Source: Streptomyces sp. NBC_01276 (lineage in GTDB: Bacteria > Actinomycetota > Actinomycetes > Streptomycetales > Streptomycetaceae). From it: a stretch of DNA of 64,000 nt. The notes under the pieces are model-generated. The model did not search any database and was not told the DNA's origin. It saw nothing but the letters and a program-made list of their open reading frames with translations. Shown here in pieces: positions 52,665 to 61,226 of this stretch. The stretch's first letter is position 1; every line of letters begins with the position of its first letter. Both the position numbers and the translations under genes were made by a program. The stretch spans positions 4,030,001-4,094,000 of the forward strand of contig NZ_CP108442.1 of assembly GCF_041435355.1 (NCBI RefSeq), in the 5' to 3' direction.

Positions 52665-53144
52665 CTACGGCAGGTCGAGCGTCGCGCGGTGGGCGCGCCA
52701 GCGGTCCATCATTCCGAGCATCTCGCCCTGCAGGAACTCGAAGAACGCCGCCGTCTCCGCGATCCGCGCGCCCGCCGGGGAGCCCTCTCCGAGGCCGGCC
52801 GCGCCCTCGCGCAGGGTCTTCTCCCACAGGGTCAGGACCTGGTCCCGGCGGGTGAAGGTCTCGTACCAGAGCTCGTTGTGCAGGACGTACCGGTCGCGGC
52901 GGGAGCCCGGTTCGCGCTCCCGGCTGACCATGTTGACCTGCGTCAGGTAGGCGACGGCGCCCGATACCGCCGCCGGACTGATCTGGAGCGCCTCGCCCAG
53001 TTCCGCGGAGGTCATCGATCCCCCGTCGCTCGCGAGCAGCCGCGCGAAGACCCGGGAGGCCATGCGTTGCATGCCCGCCTCCGTCAGCTGCGCCGCGAAC
53101 CGCTCCACGAAGCGGGATACCGCTTCCTCGTCCCGTACATCCAT
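52665..53144 (-). CDS. GbsR/MarR-type transcriptional regulator
   Basis: A 159-residue winged-helix repressor. ATG 53144 is preferred (GAGGGG 11 nt upstream); GTG 53156 is the alternative. The DNA-binding part is LLASDGGSMTSAELGEALQI, SPAAVSGAVAYLTQVNMV, REREPGSRRDRYVLHNEL. C-terminal helices (MMDRWRAHRATLDLP) form the dimer. It is divergent from the ABC exporter genes with a TTCACAA-TT-TTGTGAA palindrome between, so it very likely represses that exporter, perhaps released by the exported compound. Confidence 0.85.
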   Translation of the reverse strand: MDVRDEEAVSRFVERFAAQLTEAGMQRMASRVFARLLASDGGSMTSAELGEALQISPAAVSGAVAYLTQVNMVSREREPGSRRDRYVLHNELWYETFTRRDQVLTLWEKTLREGAAGLGEGSPAGARIAETAAFFEFLQGEMLGMMDRWRAHRATLDLP

Positions 53145-53183
53145 CGCATCCGCCACCCCTCAGACTTTACGTGATTCCCTAGC

Positions 53184-53199
53184 TTCACAATTTTGTGAA
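53184..53199. promoter_or_regulatory. operator palindrome of GbsR-type repressor
   Basis: TTCACAA-TT-TTGTGAA has perfect 7-nt arms, in the 75-nt gap between divergent regulator and exporter genes. Its AT-rich nature stands out. Confidence 0.8.
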
Positions 53200-53219
53200 A
53201 GTAGCGTACGTTCAGAAAC

Positions 53220-54122
53220 ATGACGAAGGCAATCAGCGTCGCCGGGCTCCACAAGGCGTTCGGCCGCACCCACGCACTGGACGGACTCGACCTCGACGTC
53301 ACCGCGGGCGAGGTCCACGGGTTCCTCGGCCCCAACGGCGCCGGGAAGTCCACCACCATCCGGGTCCTGCTCGGCCTGCTGCGCGCCGATGCCGGGACCG
53401 TCAGCCTCCTCGGCGGCGACCCGTGGGCCGACGCGGTGGCGCTCCACCGGCGCATCGCCTACGTCCCCGGTGACGTCACCCTGTGGCGCAACCTCTCCGG
53501 AGGCGAGGTCATCGACCTCTACGGGCGGCTCCGCGGCGGCCTCGACCGGGCGCGCCGCACCGAGCTGCTGGAGCGGTTCGAACTCGACCCGACCAAGAAG
53601 GGCCGTACGTACTCCAAGGGCAACCGTCAGAAGGTCGCCCTGGTCGCCGCCTTCGCGTCGGACGTCGAGCTGCTGATCCTCGACGAACCCACCTCCGGCC
53701 TCGACCCGCTGATGGAGGAGGTCTTCCAGAGCTGCGTCGCCGAGGCCCGTGCCGCCGGCCGCACCATCCTCCTCAGCAGCCACATCCTCAGCGAGGTCGA
53801 GACCCTCTGCGACCGCGTCAGCATCATCCGCGCCGGCCGCACCGTGGAGACCGGCACCCTCGCCGAACTGCGCCACCTCACCCGTACGTCGATCACGGCC
53901 GAACTCGCCGGACCGCCGAACGGCATCGCGCACCTGCCCGGCGTGTACGACGTCGACGTGCGCGGCCTGAAGGTCAGCCTCCAGGCCGACACCGACAAGC
54001 TGGACGCCGTGCTGCGCTCGCTCACCGCCTCGGGCGTGCGGTCGCTGACCTCGACCCCGCCCACCCTCGAAGAGCTCTTCCTCCGCCACTACACGACCGC
54101 TGACGAGGCGAACGCACGATGA
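53220..54122 (+). CDS. ABC exporter ATP-binding protein
   Basis: A 300-residue ATPase. Walker [10 protein letters not shown] (residues about 38-46), Q-loop region, a signature region [15 protein letters not shown] (variant of LSGGQ) and Walker [18 protein letters not shown] followed by the switch His in [16 protein letters not shown]. The variant signature is common among antibiotic-type (DrrA-like) ABC exporters. It pairs with the 524-residue permease encoded next (ATGA-type overlap) and is under the divergent GbsR-type repressor. Substrate unknown; drug or lipid export is likely. Confidence 0.93.
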   Translation: MTKAISVAGLHKAFGRTHALDGLDLDVTAGEVHGFLGPNGAGKSTTIRVLLGLLRADAGTVSLLGGDPWADAVALHRRIAYVPGDVTLWRNLSGGEVIDLYGRLRGGLDRARRTELLERFELDPTKKGRTYSKGNRQKVALVAAFASDVELLILDEPTSGLDPLMEEVFQSCVAEARAAGRTILLSSHILSEVETLCDRVSIIRAGRTVETGTLAELRHLTRTSITAELAGPPNGIAHLPGVYDVDVRGLKVSLQADTDKLDAVLRSLTASGVRSLTSTPPTLEELFLRHYTTADEANAR

Positions 54123-55693
54123 ACCGACAACTGGCGGGCACCGGCGCGCTGCTCCGGCTGGCCCTGCGCCGCGACCGCGTGATGATGCCGGTGTGGGTCC
54201 TCGTCACCGGCCTGCTGGTGGTGAGCATGCCCGGTTCACTCGAAAAGGTGTACGGCACCGCCGCCGAACGCGCCGAGCTCGCTTCCTCGATGAACGCCAA
54301 CGGCTCCATGCGCGCCCTGTACGGGCCGGTCTTCGGCGACTCCCTCGGCGCGCTGACCTCCTGGCGCATGGGGGTCTACGGCGCCGTCCTCGCCGCCGTG
54401 ATGAGCCTGATCGTCGTCATCCGGCACACCCGCGAGGAGGAGGAGACGGGCCGCCAGGAAATGCTGTCCGCCGCCATGGTGGGCCGCCGGGCCCCGCTGA
54501 CCGCGGCGCTGCTCGCCGCCCTCGTCGCCAACGCGTGTGTCGTCCTGCTCGTCGCGGGCGGACTCGCCGGGCAGGGCGGGCCCGGCGCCCTCGCGCTGGG
54601 CCTGGCCATCGGCGGCGCCGGTCTGCTGTTCGCGGGGATCGCGGCCATCGCCGCCCAGCTCACCGAGAGCGCCCGCGCCGCCAAGGGACTCACCTCCGCC
54701 GTCCTGGGCGCCGCCTTCGTGCTGAAGGCCGCCGGCGACGCCGGTACGCCGGACGGCGCGTCCGCCCTGACCTGGATCTCCCCGCTCGGCTGGGTGGAGA
54801 ACGCCCGCGCCTTCGCCGCCGAACGCTGGTGGGTGCTCCTCCTGCTCGTCGCCGGGGTGGCGCTCACGACGGGGGCCGCCTACCTGCTCTCGGGCCACCG
54901 CGACCTGGGCATGAGCTTCCTGCCCGCCCGTCCCGGACCGGCCGAGGGCCGGCTCGGCACGGCCGGGGCCCTGGCCTGGCGGCTCCAGCGCGGCAGCCTC
55001 ATCGGCTGGGGCGCCGCCTTCCTCGTCGCCGGGCTCGTCTTCGGCGGGATGGCGGACGGCGCCGCCGATGTGGTCGGCGGCAACGAGAAGACCCGTCAGA
55101 TCATCGAGCGCATGGGCGGGCAGAGCGGGCTCACCGACGCCTTCCTCGCCGCGATGGCCGGACTGCTCGGCATGATCGCCGCGCTCTACGTGGTCTCCTC
55201 CGTGCTGCGCCTGAACGGCGAGGAGAGCGCGCAGCGCGCCGAACCGCTGCTCTCGAACGCCGTCGGGCGACTGCGCTGGGCCGGCGGTCACCTCGCCGTC
55301 GCGTTCGGCGGCTCGGCCGTGATCCTGCTGCTGGCCGGGCTCGGACTGGGCCTCGGGCACGGCCGGGACATCGGTACGGCCGTGGGTGCCTGCCTCGCGC
55401 AGCTCCCGGCGGTGTGGCTGCTCGGCGCCCTGGCCGCCCTGCTGCACGGCGCGCTCCCGAAGTACGCGGTCGCGGGCTGGGCCGTCGCCGGAGTCGCGCT
55501 GGCCCTCGGCTGGATCGGCCCGGCGCTCGACCTCCCCCAGTCGGTCATGAACGTCTCGCCCTTCACCCACCTGCCCAAGCTCCCCGGGCCGGAGTCCCTC
55601 GACTGGGCTCCGCTGCTGACCCTGACCGTCCTCGCGGGGGCGCTGGTCGCGGCAGGACTGGGCGCGCTGCGGCGCCGGGACCTGACGGCGTAG
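54119..55693 (+). CDS. ABC-2-type exporter permease
   Basis: A 524-residue membrane protein with about 12 helices in two six-helix halves (first: [20 protein letters not shown]; second half from about residue 285 with [20 protein letters not shown]). It fits the double-length polyketide-antibiotic exporter permease type of actinobacteria. The ATG lies within the stop overlap of the ATPase gene, so the pair forms one coupled transporter. It exports an unknown compound, with expression probably induced through the GbsR-type regulator. Confidence 0.88.
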   Translation: MNRQLAGTGALLRLALRRDRVMMPVWVLVTGLLVVSMPGSLEKVYGTAAERAELASSMNANGSMRALYGPVFGDSLGALTSWRMGVYGAVLAAVMSLIVVIRHTREEEETGRQEMLSAAMVGRRAPLTAALLAALVANACVVLLVAGGLAGQGGPGALALGLAIGGAGLLFAGIAAIAAQLTESARAAKGLTSAVLGAAFVLKAAGDAGTPDGASALTWISPLGWVENARAFAAERWWVLLLLVAGVALTTGAAYLLSGHRDLGMSFLPARPGPAEGRLGTAGALAWRLQRGSLIGWGAAFLVAGLVFGGMADGAADVVGGNEKTRQIIERMGGQSGLTDAFLAAMAGLLGMIAALYVVSSVLRLNGEESAQRAEPLLSNAVGRLRWAGGHLAVAFGGSAVILLLAGLGLGLGHGRDIGTAVGACLAQLPAVWLLGALAALLHGALPKYAVAGWAVAGVALALGWIGPALDLPQSVMNVSPFTHLPKLPGPESLDWAPLLTLTVLAGALVAAGLGALRRRDLTA

Positions 55694-55762
55694 CCGCGGG
55701 CGGAGACCACGAGGGGGCCCGGGCCCCGGCCGGACGGCCGGGCCCGCGCCCGGCGCTTTCGC

Positions 55763-55792
55763 CTTCGGGCCTCCGGCCTTCGGGCCTCCGGC
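55763..55792. repeat. 15-bp tandem duplication
   Basis: CTTCGGGCCTCCGGC occurs twice in tandem, then a partial third copy CTTCCGGC, within a GC-rich palindromic gap (55694-55807) that separates convergent genes. Confidence 0.85.
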
Positions 55793-55807
55793 CTTCCGGC
55801 CCGTCGG

Positions 55808-57025
55808 CTAGAACTCCACGATCAGTTCGCGCAGGCCCCGGATGACGTAGCCGTCCCCCCACTGCGGTTCCCTGACCAGGCGCAGCGGTGGGAGCGCCGG
55901 GTCGAGCAGGGCGCCGAAGGAAGCCGCGAGCTCCAGCCGGGCCAGGGGCGCCCCCAGGCAGTAGTGGATCCCGGCGCCGAAGGTCAGGTGCGGGTTGTCG
56001 CCGCGTGAGAGGTCCAGCACGTCCGGGTTCTCGAAGCGTGCCGGATCCCGGTTCGCAGAACCGAACAACAGTGCGACTTCGGAGCCCCGGGGGATCGGGG
56101 TGTCCCCGATCAGGATGTCGTCGAGCACCCAGCGCTCGAACATCTGGAGAGGCGTGTCGAAGCGCATGAGTTCATCCACAGCTGTGGACAACTTTTCTGG
56201 ATCCACCGCTCCCGGGTCCGCGCGCAGCCGCGCGAGCTGCTCGGGATTGCGGAACAGGGCCCACCAGCCGTTGACCGTCGTGTTGACGGTCGCCTCGTGT
56301 CCGGCGTTCAGCAGGAGGACACAGGTGGAGATCATCTCCTGCTCGCTGAGCCGGCCCTCCTCATCGTGGGCGGCGATCAGGCCGGAGATCAAATCCGCGC
56401 CGGGCCGCCTGCGCCGCTCGCCGATCAACTCCCGCAGGTACGCGCTGAACTCCACGCTCGCGGTCACCGCACGCCGGGCCGTCTCCGGGTCCGGCCGGAG
56501 CTCGAACATCCCGCAGATGTCCGCCGACCAGGGCCGCAACAGCCCCCGGTCCGCCTCCGGGACACCCAGCAGCTCCGCGATCACCGCCACCGGCAGCGGC
56601 TCGGCGACGGCGGTCAGCAGGTCCCCGCCCCCCGCCCGGCGCAGCCCGTCCGCCAACTCCCGGGCCAGCCGCTCCACCGCGGGCGCGAGCCGCTCCACGG
56701 TGCGCGGGGTGAAAGCCTTCGCCACCAGCCGTCGCACGCGCGCGTGCGCGGGATCCTCCAGGTCCAACAGGCCGTTCCCGTTGAGCACGTGGAAGGGCTC
56801 GTGCTCCGGCGGCGGCGCCTGTCGGCCGAACTCCTCGTGGCTGAAGCGGTGCAGGTAGGTCCGCCCCAGCCGTCGGTCCCGCAACAGGGCGCTCACATCG
56901 GCGTAGTGCGGCACCAGCCACTGCCCGGTCGCCTGCGACCACACGGCCCGCCCCTGCGCCCGCAGTTCCCGGTAGGCGGGGTAAGGATCGGCGACGAACT
57001 CGGCATCCCACGGATCAAAGCCCAT
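55808..57025 (-). CDS. cytochrome P450
   Basis: A 405-residue soluble P450. The I-helix oxygen motif is LLNAGHEATVNTTVNG, the ExxR motif is ELMRFDTPL, and the heme-Cys signature is FGAGIHYCLGAPLARLE near residue 350. It opens with MGFDPWDAEFVADPYPAYRE and has no membrane anchor, as usual for Streptomyces. Its redox partners are not in the window, and the substrate is unknown. It resembles the CYP107 group loosely. It is convergent with the exporter permease, so a functional link is not implied. Confidence 0.95.
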   Translation of the reverse strand: MGFDPWDAEFVADPYPAYRELRAQGRAVWSQATGQWLVPHYADVSALLRDRRLGRTYLHRFSHEEFGRQAPPPEHEPFHVLNGNGLLDLEDPAHARVRRLVAKAFTPRTVERLAPAVERLARELADGLRRAGGGDLLTAVAEPLPVAVIAELLGVPEADRGLLRPWSADICGMFELRPDPETARRAVTASVEFSAYLRELIGERRRRPGADLISGLIAAHDEEGRLSEQEMISTCVLLLNAGHEATVNTTVNGWWALFRNPEQLARLRADPGAVDPEKLSTAVDELMRFDTPLQMFERWVLDDILIGDTPIPRGSEVALLFGSANRDPARFENPDVLDLSRGDNPHLTFGAGIHYCLGAPLARLELAASFGALLDPALPPLRLVREPQWGDGYVIRGLRELIVEF

Positions 57026-57174
57026 CCCCGCAGACTAGCCCCGCCCCGCCGGGAACCCCCTGGACCCGCCCCGCAACCCGGCCCCTCCCGGCGGGCCCCA
57101 AGGGCCCCGGCCCGTACCCGGCCCGGACGACGGCCCCGGCCCGGATGGCGGCCCGCACCCGGCCCGGACGGGGC

Positions 57175-57834
57175 CTAAGTCGGCGTCACCAGCCGGGTCT
57201 CGTAGGCGAACACCGCCGCCTGCGTCCGGTCCCGCAGGCCCAGTTTCACCAGGATCCGGCTCACGTGCGTCTTGATCGTGGACTCCGCGACCAGCAGCCG
57301 GTCCGCTATCTCCCCGTTGGACAGGCCCTGCGCGATCAGCACCAGCACCTCCGTCTCCCGCTCCGTCAGCTCTGGCACCCCCGCCGGATCGGCGGCCCGA
57401 GGAGCCTGCGCCAGCTTCGAGAACTCCACGATCAGCCGCTTCGTCACCGAAGGGGCCAACAGTGCCTCCCCGGCCGCCACCACCCGTACTCCGTCCGCCA
57501 GCTGACGGGCCGACGCGTCCTTCAACAGGAACCCCGAAGCCCCCGCCCGCAGCGCCTGGTACACGTACTCGTCGAGGTCGAAGGTCGTCAGGACCAGCAC
57601 CTTCGCGTCCGCGTCGGCCGCCACGATCTTCCGTGTCGCCTCCAGGCCGTTCATCTCCGGCATCCGGATGTCCATCAACACCACGTCAGGCCGCAAGGCC
57701 GCCACCTGCGCGATGGCCTGCCGGCCGTCGACGGCCTCGCCGACGACCTCGATGCCCTCCATCGCGTTCAGCAGGACGGAGAAGCCCTCGCGGACCATCA
57801 TCTGGTCGTCGACGATCAGCACCCTGATCGTCAT
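57175..57834 (-). CDS. NarL/LuxR-type response regulator (pair 1)
   Basis: A 219-residue regulator whose ATG overlaps the kinase stop (ATGA). The receiver domain has IVDDQMMVREGF, the phospho-Asp in DVVLMDIRMPEMNGLE and the Lys in GFLLKDASARQL. A LuxR HTH follows (LTERETEVLVLIAQGLSNGE, VAESTIKTHVSRILVKLGLR). It is highly similar to the regulator of pair 2 (59248-59919). Targets are unknown; control of the upstream hydrolase/acyltransferase genes is a natural guess. Confidence 0.95.
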   Translation of the reverse strand: MTIRVLIVDDQMMVREGFSVLLNAMEGIEVVGEAVDGRQAIAQVAALRPDVVLMDIRMPEMNGLEATRKIVAADADAKVLVLTTFDLDEYVYQALRAGASGFLLKDASARQLADGVRVVAAGEALLAPSVTKRLIVEFSKLAQAPRAADPAGVPELTERETEVLVLIAQGLSNGEIADRLLVAESTIKTHVSRILVKLGLRDRTQAAVFAYETRLVTPT

Positions 57835-59159
57835 ACCGGGTCCTCCTCCGACTGCGGTCGGCTGCGTACCGGTATGAACACCGCCACCTCGTACCCGCCC
57901 GAAGGGCTCTCCCCGGCCGTCATCTCCCCTTCCAGCATGGCCACCCGCTCCCGCATTCCGGTGATCCCGTGCCCGGCCCCCGGCGAAGGCGGCACGTCCC
58001 CGACGGCCGGGCCGTTGACGACCCGTATCCCCAGACCACCCAGCACGTACGACACCTCGACCTCCGCCAACGATCCCGGCGCGTGCCGCAGGCTGTTGCT
58101 CAGGGCCTCCTGGATGATCCGGTACGCCGACAGCTCCACTCCCTGCGGCAGCTCGCGCACCGCACCCGTGACGGTCTTCTCCACGCTCAGCCCGGCCTCC
58201 CGCACATTGGCGAGCAGCCCGTCCAGCGCGGCCAGCGTCGGCTGCGGGGCGTCGGGGGCCTCGTAGTCCGCGGACCGCACCACCCCCAGCACCCGGCGCA
58301 GCTCCGTGAGGGCCGCCACCGCGTTCTCCCGGATGGTGACGAACGCGGCCTCCAGCTCCGGCGGCGGATTCTTCACCCGGTACGGAGCCGCCTCCGCCTG
58401 GATCGCCACCACCGACATGTGGTGCGCGACCACGTCGTGCAGCTCCCGCGCGATGGTCGTCCGCTCCTCCAGCAACGTCCGCCGGTCCCGCTCGAAGGCC
58501 GTCACCTCCAGCACCGCCGTGACCTCCTGCCGGGCCTCCCGGCGGGTGTTGCGCACCGTCACCAGCAGCAGCGCCACCGCCGAGGCGGAGGCCATCGGCC
58601 CGATGCTGCCCGCACGCTCCGCACCGAACAGGATCTGCACGGCAGTCCCGAACGCCACGGTGACGACCCACATCCAGCCGGCCACCCGGGGCCTGGTCCG
58701 CAGCGCGACGAAGACCATCACGGCGAGGTAGGAGACGAAGGTGCCCGGAGACCAGGGCCAGGTGAAGATCCGGTCCTGCAGTACCGAGAGCACGACCGTG
58801 GCCGCCAGCGCCGCCCAGAAGGCCCCCAGGGGCCGCACCAGGGTCATCAGCACCGGCGCCGCGGCCACCAGCCCCGCCACGGTGAGCGAGACCGGCGACA
58901 TACCGCCCGGCCCGCTGGCACCCGCCAGCATGACCACGAAGAAGGCCGTCACCACCACCACCGCGTGTGGCAGATAGGCCATCCGCGTCCGTATCCGCGC
59001 CGGGAGGCGGCGGACGATCGGTCCGTCCGTTCGCATCGGGGCGAGCGGCCGATAGGCGAAGGCATCCGTGAACATGTCGTCACGCAGGCTCTGCATCAAG
59101 CCTGAAGCCAGCCTCAGTTCGGGCGGACGGGGAGTGGCCCCGGTGGTCGTCTGGGTCAT
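57831..59159 (-). CDS. sensor histidine kinase (pair 1, HisKA_3 type)
   Basis: A 442-residue kinase. I chose ATG 59159; the frame could begin with TTG at 59165. It has six to seven membrane helices at residues about 65-205 (YLPHAVVVVTAFFVVMLAGA first), then the HisKA_3 dimerisation motif ERTTIARELHDVVAHHMSVV with the phospho-His, and an ATP-binding domain (AYRIIQEALSNSLRHAPGS, GHGITGMRERVAML). It has no extracellular sensing loop of note, so it probably senses within the membrane, as NreB/LiaS/DesK relatives do. Paralogue of the kinase at 59916. Confidence 0.93.
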   Translation of the reverse strand: MTQTTTGATPRPPELRLASGLMQSLRDDMFTDAFAYRPLAPMRTDGPIVRRLPARIRTRMAYLPHAVVVVTAFFVVMLAGASGPGGMSPVSLTVAGLVAAAPVLMTLVRPLGAFWAALAATVVLSVLQDRIFTWPWSPGTFVSYLAVMVFVALRTRPRVAGWMWVVTVAFGTAVQILFGAERAGSIGPMASASAVALLLVTVRNTRREARQEVTAVLEVTAFERDRRTLLEERTTIARELHDVVAHHMSVVAIQAEAAPYRVKNPPPELEAAFVTIRENAVAALTELRRVLGVVRSADYEAPDAPQPTLAALDGLLANVREAGLSVEKTVTGAVRELPQGVELSAYRIIQEALSNSLRHAPGSLAEVEVSYVLGGLGIRVVNGPAVGDVPPSPGAGHGITGMRERVAMLEGEMTAGESPSGGYEVAVFIPVRSRPQSEEDPV

Positions 59160-59247
59160 GTTCAAACCGTAGGCCGCCTCCCCATTGGCCCGCGTCGGCG
59201 TAGAAGGGGATTTCCGGGGGTCCCCCGCAAGTACTACGCGGCTTCCC

Positions 59248-59919
59248 TCAGTAGCCCGCCGGACGGACCAGACCCGTCTCGTACGCGAACACCGCGGCCT
59301 GCGTCCGGTCGCGCAGACCCAGCTTCACCAGGATCCGGCTCACGTGGGTCTTCACCGTCTGCTCGGCCACGGTCAGATGTCCGGCGATCTCCGCGTTGGA
59401 CAGCCCCTGGGCGATCAGCGACAGCACCTCCGTCTCCCGTTCCGTCAGCTCGTCGATCCGGGCCCGGGACGGCGCCCGCGGCGCCCCCAGCCGGGAGAAC
59501 TCGGTGATCAGTCGCTTCGTGATGTTCGGCGACAGCAGGGCCTCGCCGGCGGCCACCACCCGCACCGCCTCGGCGAGCTGGTCCGCCGAGGCGTCCTTCA
59601 GCAGGAAGCCGGAGGCGCCCGCCCGCAGCGCCTCGTACACGTACTCGTCGAGGTCGAAGGTGGTCAGCACCAGCACCTTCACCCTCGACTCCGGCACACC
59701 GGTGATGACCGAGGTGGCCTCGATGCCGCCCATGCCGGGCATGCGGATGTCCATCAGCACCACGTCCGGCCCGAGTTCGGCGACCTTCGCCACCGCGTCG
59801 GCGCCGTCCACGGCCTGCCCGACCACCTCTATGTCGGGCTGCGCGTTCAGGAGGACGGTGAAGCCCTGCCGGACCATCATCTGGTCGTCGGCGATCATCA
59901 CCTTGATCGGAGTGCTCAT
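59248..59919 (-). CDS. NarL/LuxR-type response regulator (pair 2)
   Basis: A 223-residue protein with IADDQMMVRQGF, phospho-Asp in DVVLMDIRMPGMGGIE, Lys in GFLLKDASADQLAE, and the LuxR HTH (LTERETEVLSLIAQGLSNAE, VAEQTVKTHVSRILVKLGLR). The ATG overlaps the stop of its kinase (ATGA). The residues around the phosphorylation site and the HTH are nearly identical to pair 1, so cross-talk or shared targets are plausible. Confidence 0.95.
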   Translation of the reverse strand: MSTPIKVMIADDQMMVRQGFTVLLNAQPDIEVVGQAVDGADAVAKVAELGPDVVLMDIRMPGMGGIEATSVITGVPESRVKVLVLTTFDLDEYVYEALRAGASGFLLKDASADQLAEAVRVVAAGEALLSPNITKRLITEFSRLGAPRAPSRARIDELTERETEVLSLIAQGLSNAEIAGHLTVAEQTVKTHVSRILVKLGLRDRTQAAVFAYETGLVRPAGY

Positions 59920-61226
59920 GCGTCCTTCTTCGTCTCGGAGGAGCCGCCCGGCGGGTCCATGGGCAGGACCGCGCTCACCTCGTACCCGCCACCGGGACGC
60001 GGCCCGGCGGCCAGCTCGCCCCCCAGCATGCCCGCCCGCTCCCGCATGCCGAGCAGCCCGTGCCCGGCGCCGACGGACGGCGGGGCGACCCGGGAGGGCG
60101 CCGAGTTCGCGACGCACAGGTGCAGTTCGCGCGGCCCGTAGGCGATGCCGACCTCGACCCGCGAACCCGGCGCGTGCCGCAGACAGTTGCTCAGCGCCTC
60201 CTGGACGATCCGGTACGCGGTCAGCTCGACTCCCGGAGCCAGCGGCCGCCGTATCCCCGCCACCTCGGTGATGACGTCCAGCCCGGCCCCCCGCACGTTG
60301 TCCACGAGGCCGTCCAGCTCCGCGAGGGTGGGCTGCGGATGCTGCGGCGCCGCAGGATCACCGGGCTGCTCGGACCGCAGCACCCCCAGGACCCGGCGCA
60401 GCTCCGTCAGGGCCTCCAGGGCGTTCTCCCGGATTCCGGCGAGGTTCTCCTTCAGTTCCTCGGACGGGTTCTCCACCAGGTGCGGGGCGACCTGGGCCTG
60501 GATGGAGATCACCGACATGTGATGGGCCACCACGTCGTGCAGCTCACGGGCGATCCTGCTGCGCTCCTCCAGCAGGGTCCGCCTGGCCCGTTCCTCCTCG
60601 GTCAGGGTCTCCTGGACGACGAGTTGTCCCCGGGCGAGCCGCACCGCGCGCAGGGAGTAACCCAGGAGCCCCACGATGCCGAAGACCAGGCTGGACGTGA
60701 AGAAACTGGTGGTGCTGTGATTCGGCTTGAAGAGCAGCTCGGCCACCGCCGAGAGGCCGACGGGGACGGTGACGACCGCGACGGTGGCCCGCGGCGGCAC
60801 GCGCAGGGCGGCCAGCAGGATCAGCGGGGCGAGGGCGAAGAATCCGGCGGGCATCCACGGCCAGGACTGGCCCTGCCCCACGTGGGAGTGGATCGTCCAG
60901 GCGATCAGGCCGGCCGCGAGCAGACCCAGCCACCAGGCGGCGATCGGGCGCGACAGCGCCACCGCGATGGGCACCCCGGACAGGAGGGCCAGCACCAGCG
61001 AGGGCCCGCCGGTGACGTGGTAGTGCGACAGCTGCTCGTTGGTGAGGAAGCAGAAGAGCACGGCCGCGTAGAGCACCACCGCGTGCGGCAGCCGGGCCAG
61101 CCACCGGGGCCTGGACATCCGGGGGAGCGGATCCCGCCGCAGGGTCAACAGCTCGCTGACCACACGGCCCTTGGCGAGGAGGGCGGTATCCGCCCCGGAT
61201 GCGCGTTGTTCGGTCACGCGGATCAC
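59916..61226 (-). CDS. sensor histidine kinase (pair 2, HisKA_3 type)
   Basis: A 436-residue kinase. GTG 61226 forms a GTGA overlap with the acyltransferase stop; GTG 61217 is an alternative. Membrane helices span residues about 50-190 (HAVVLYAAVLFCFLTNEQLS, WWLGLLAAGLIAWTIHSHVG). The phospho-His motif is ERSRIARELHDVVAHHMSVI, and the ATPase part follows (AYRIVQEALSNCLRHAPGS, GHGLLGMRERAGML). The start depends on translation through the acyltransferase end, where a TTA codon lies, so bldA may limit this kinase. Confidence 0.93.
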   Translation of the reverse strand: MIRVTEQRASGADTALLAKGRVVSELLTLRRDPLPRMSRPRWLARLPHAVVLYAAVLFCFLTNEQLSHYHVTGGPSLVLALLSGVPIAVALSRPIAAWWLGLLAAGLIAWTIHSHVGQGQSWPWMPAGFFALAPLILLAALRVPPRATVAVVTVPVGLSAVAELLFKPNHSTTSFFTSSLVFGIVGLLGYSLRAVRLARGQLVVQETLTEEERARRTLLEERSRIARELHDVVAHHMSVISIQAQVAPHLVENPSEELKENLAGIRENALEALTELRRVLGVLRSEQPGDPAAPQHPQPTLAELDGLVDNVRGAGLDVITEVAGIRRPLAPGVELTAYRIVQEALSNCLRHAPGSRVEVGIAYGPRELHLCVANSAPSRVAPPSVGAGHGLLGMRERAGMLGGELAAGPRPGGGYEVSAVLPMDPPGGSSETKKDA

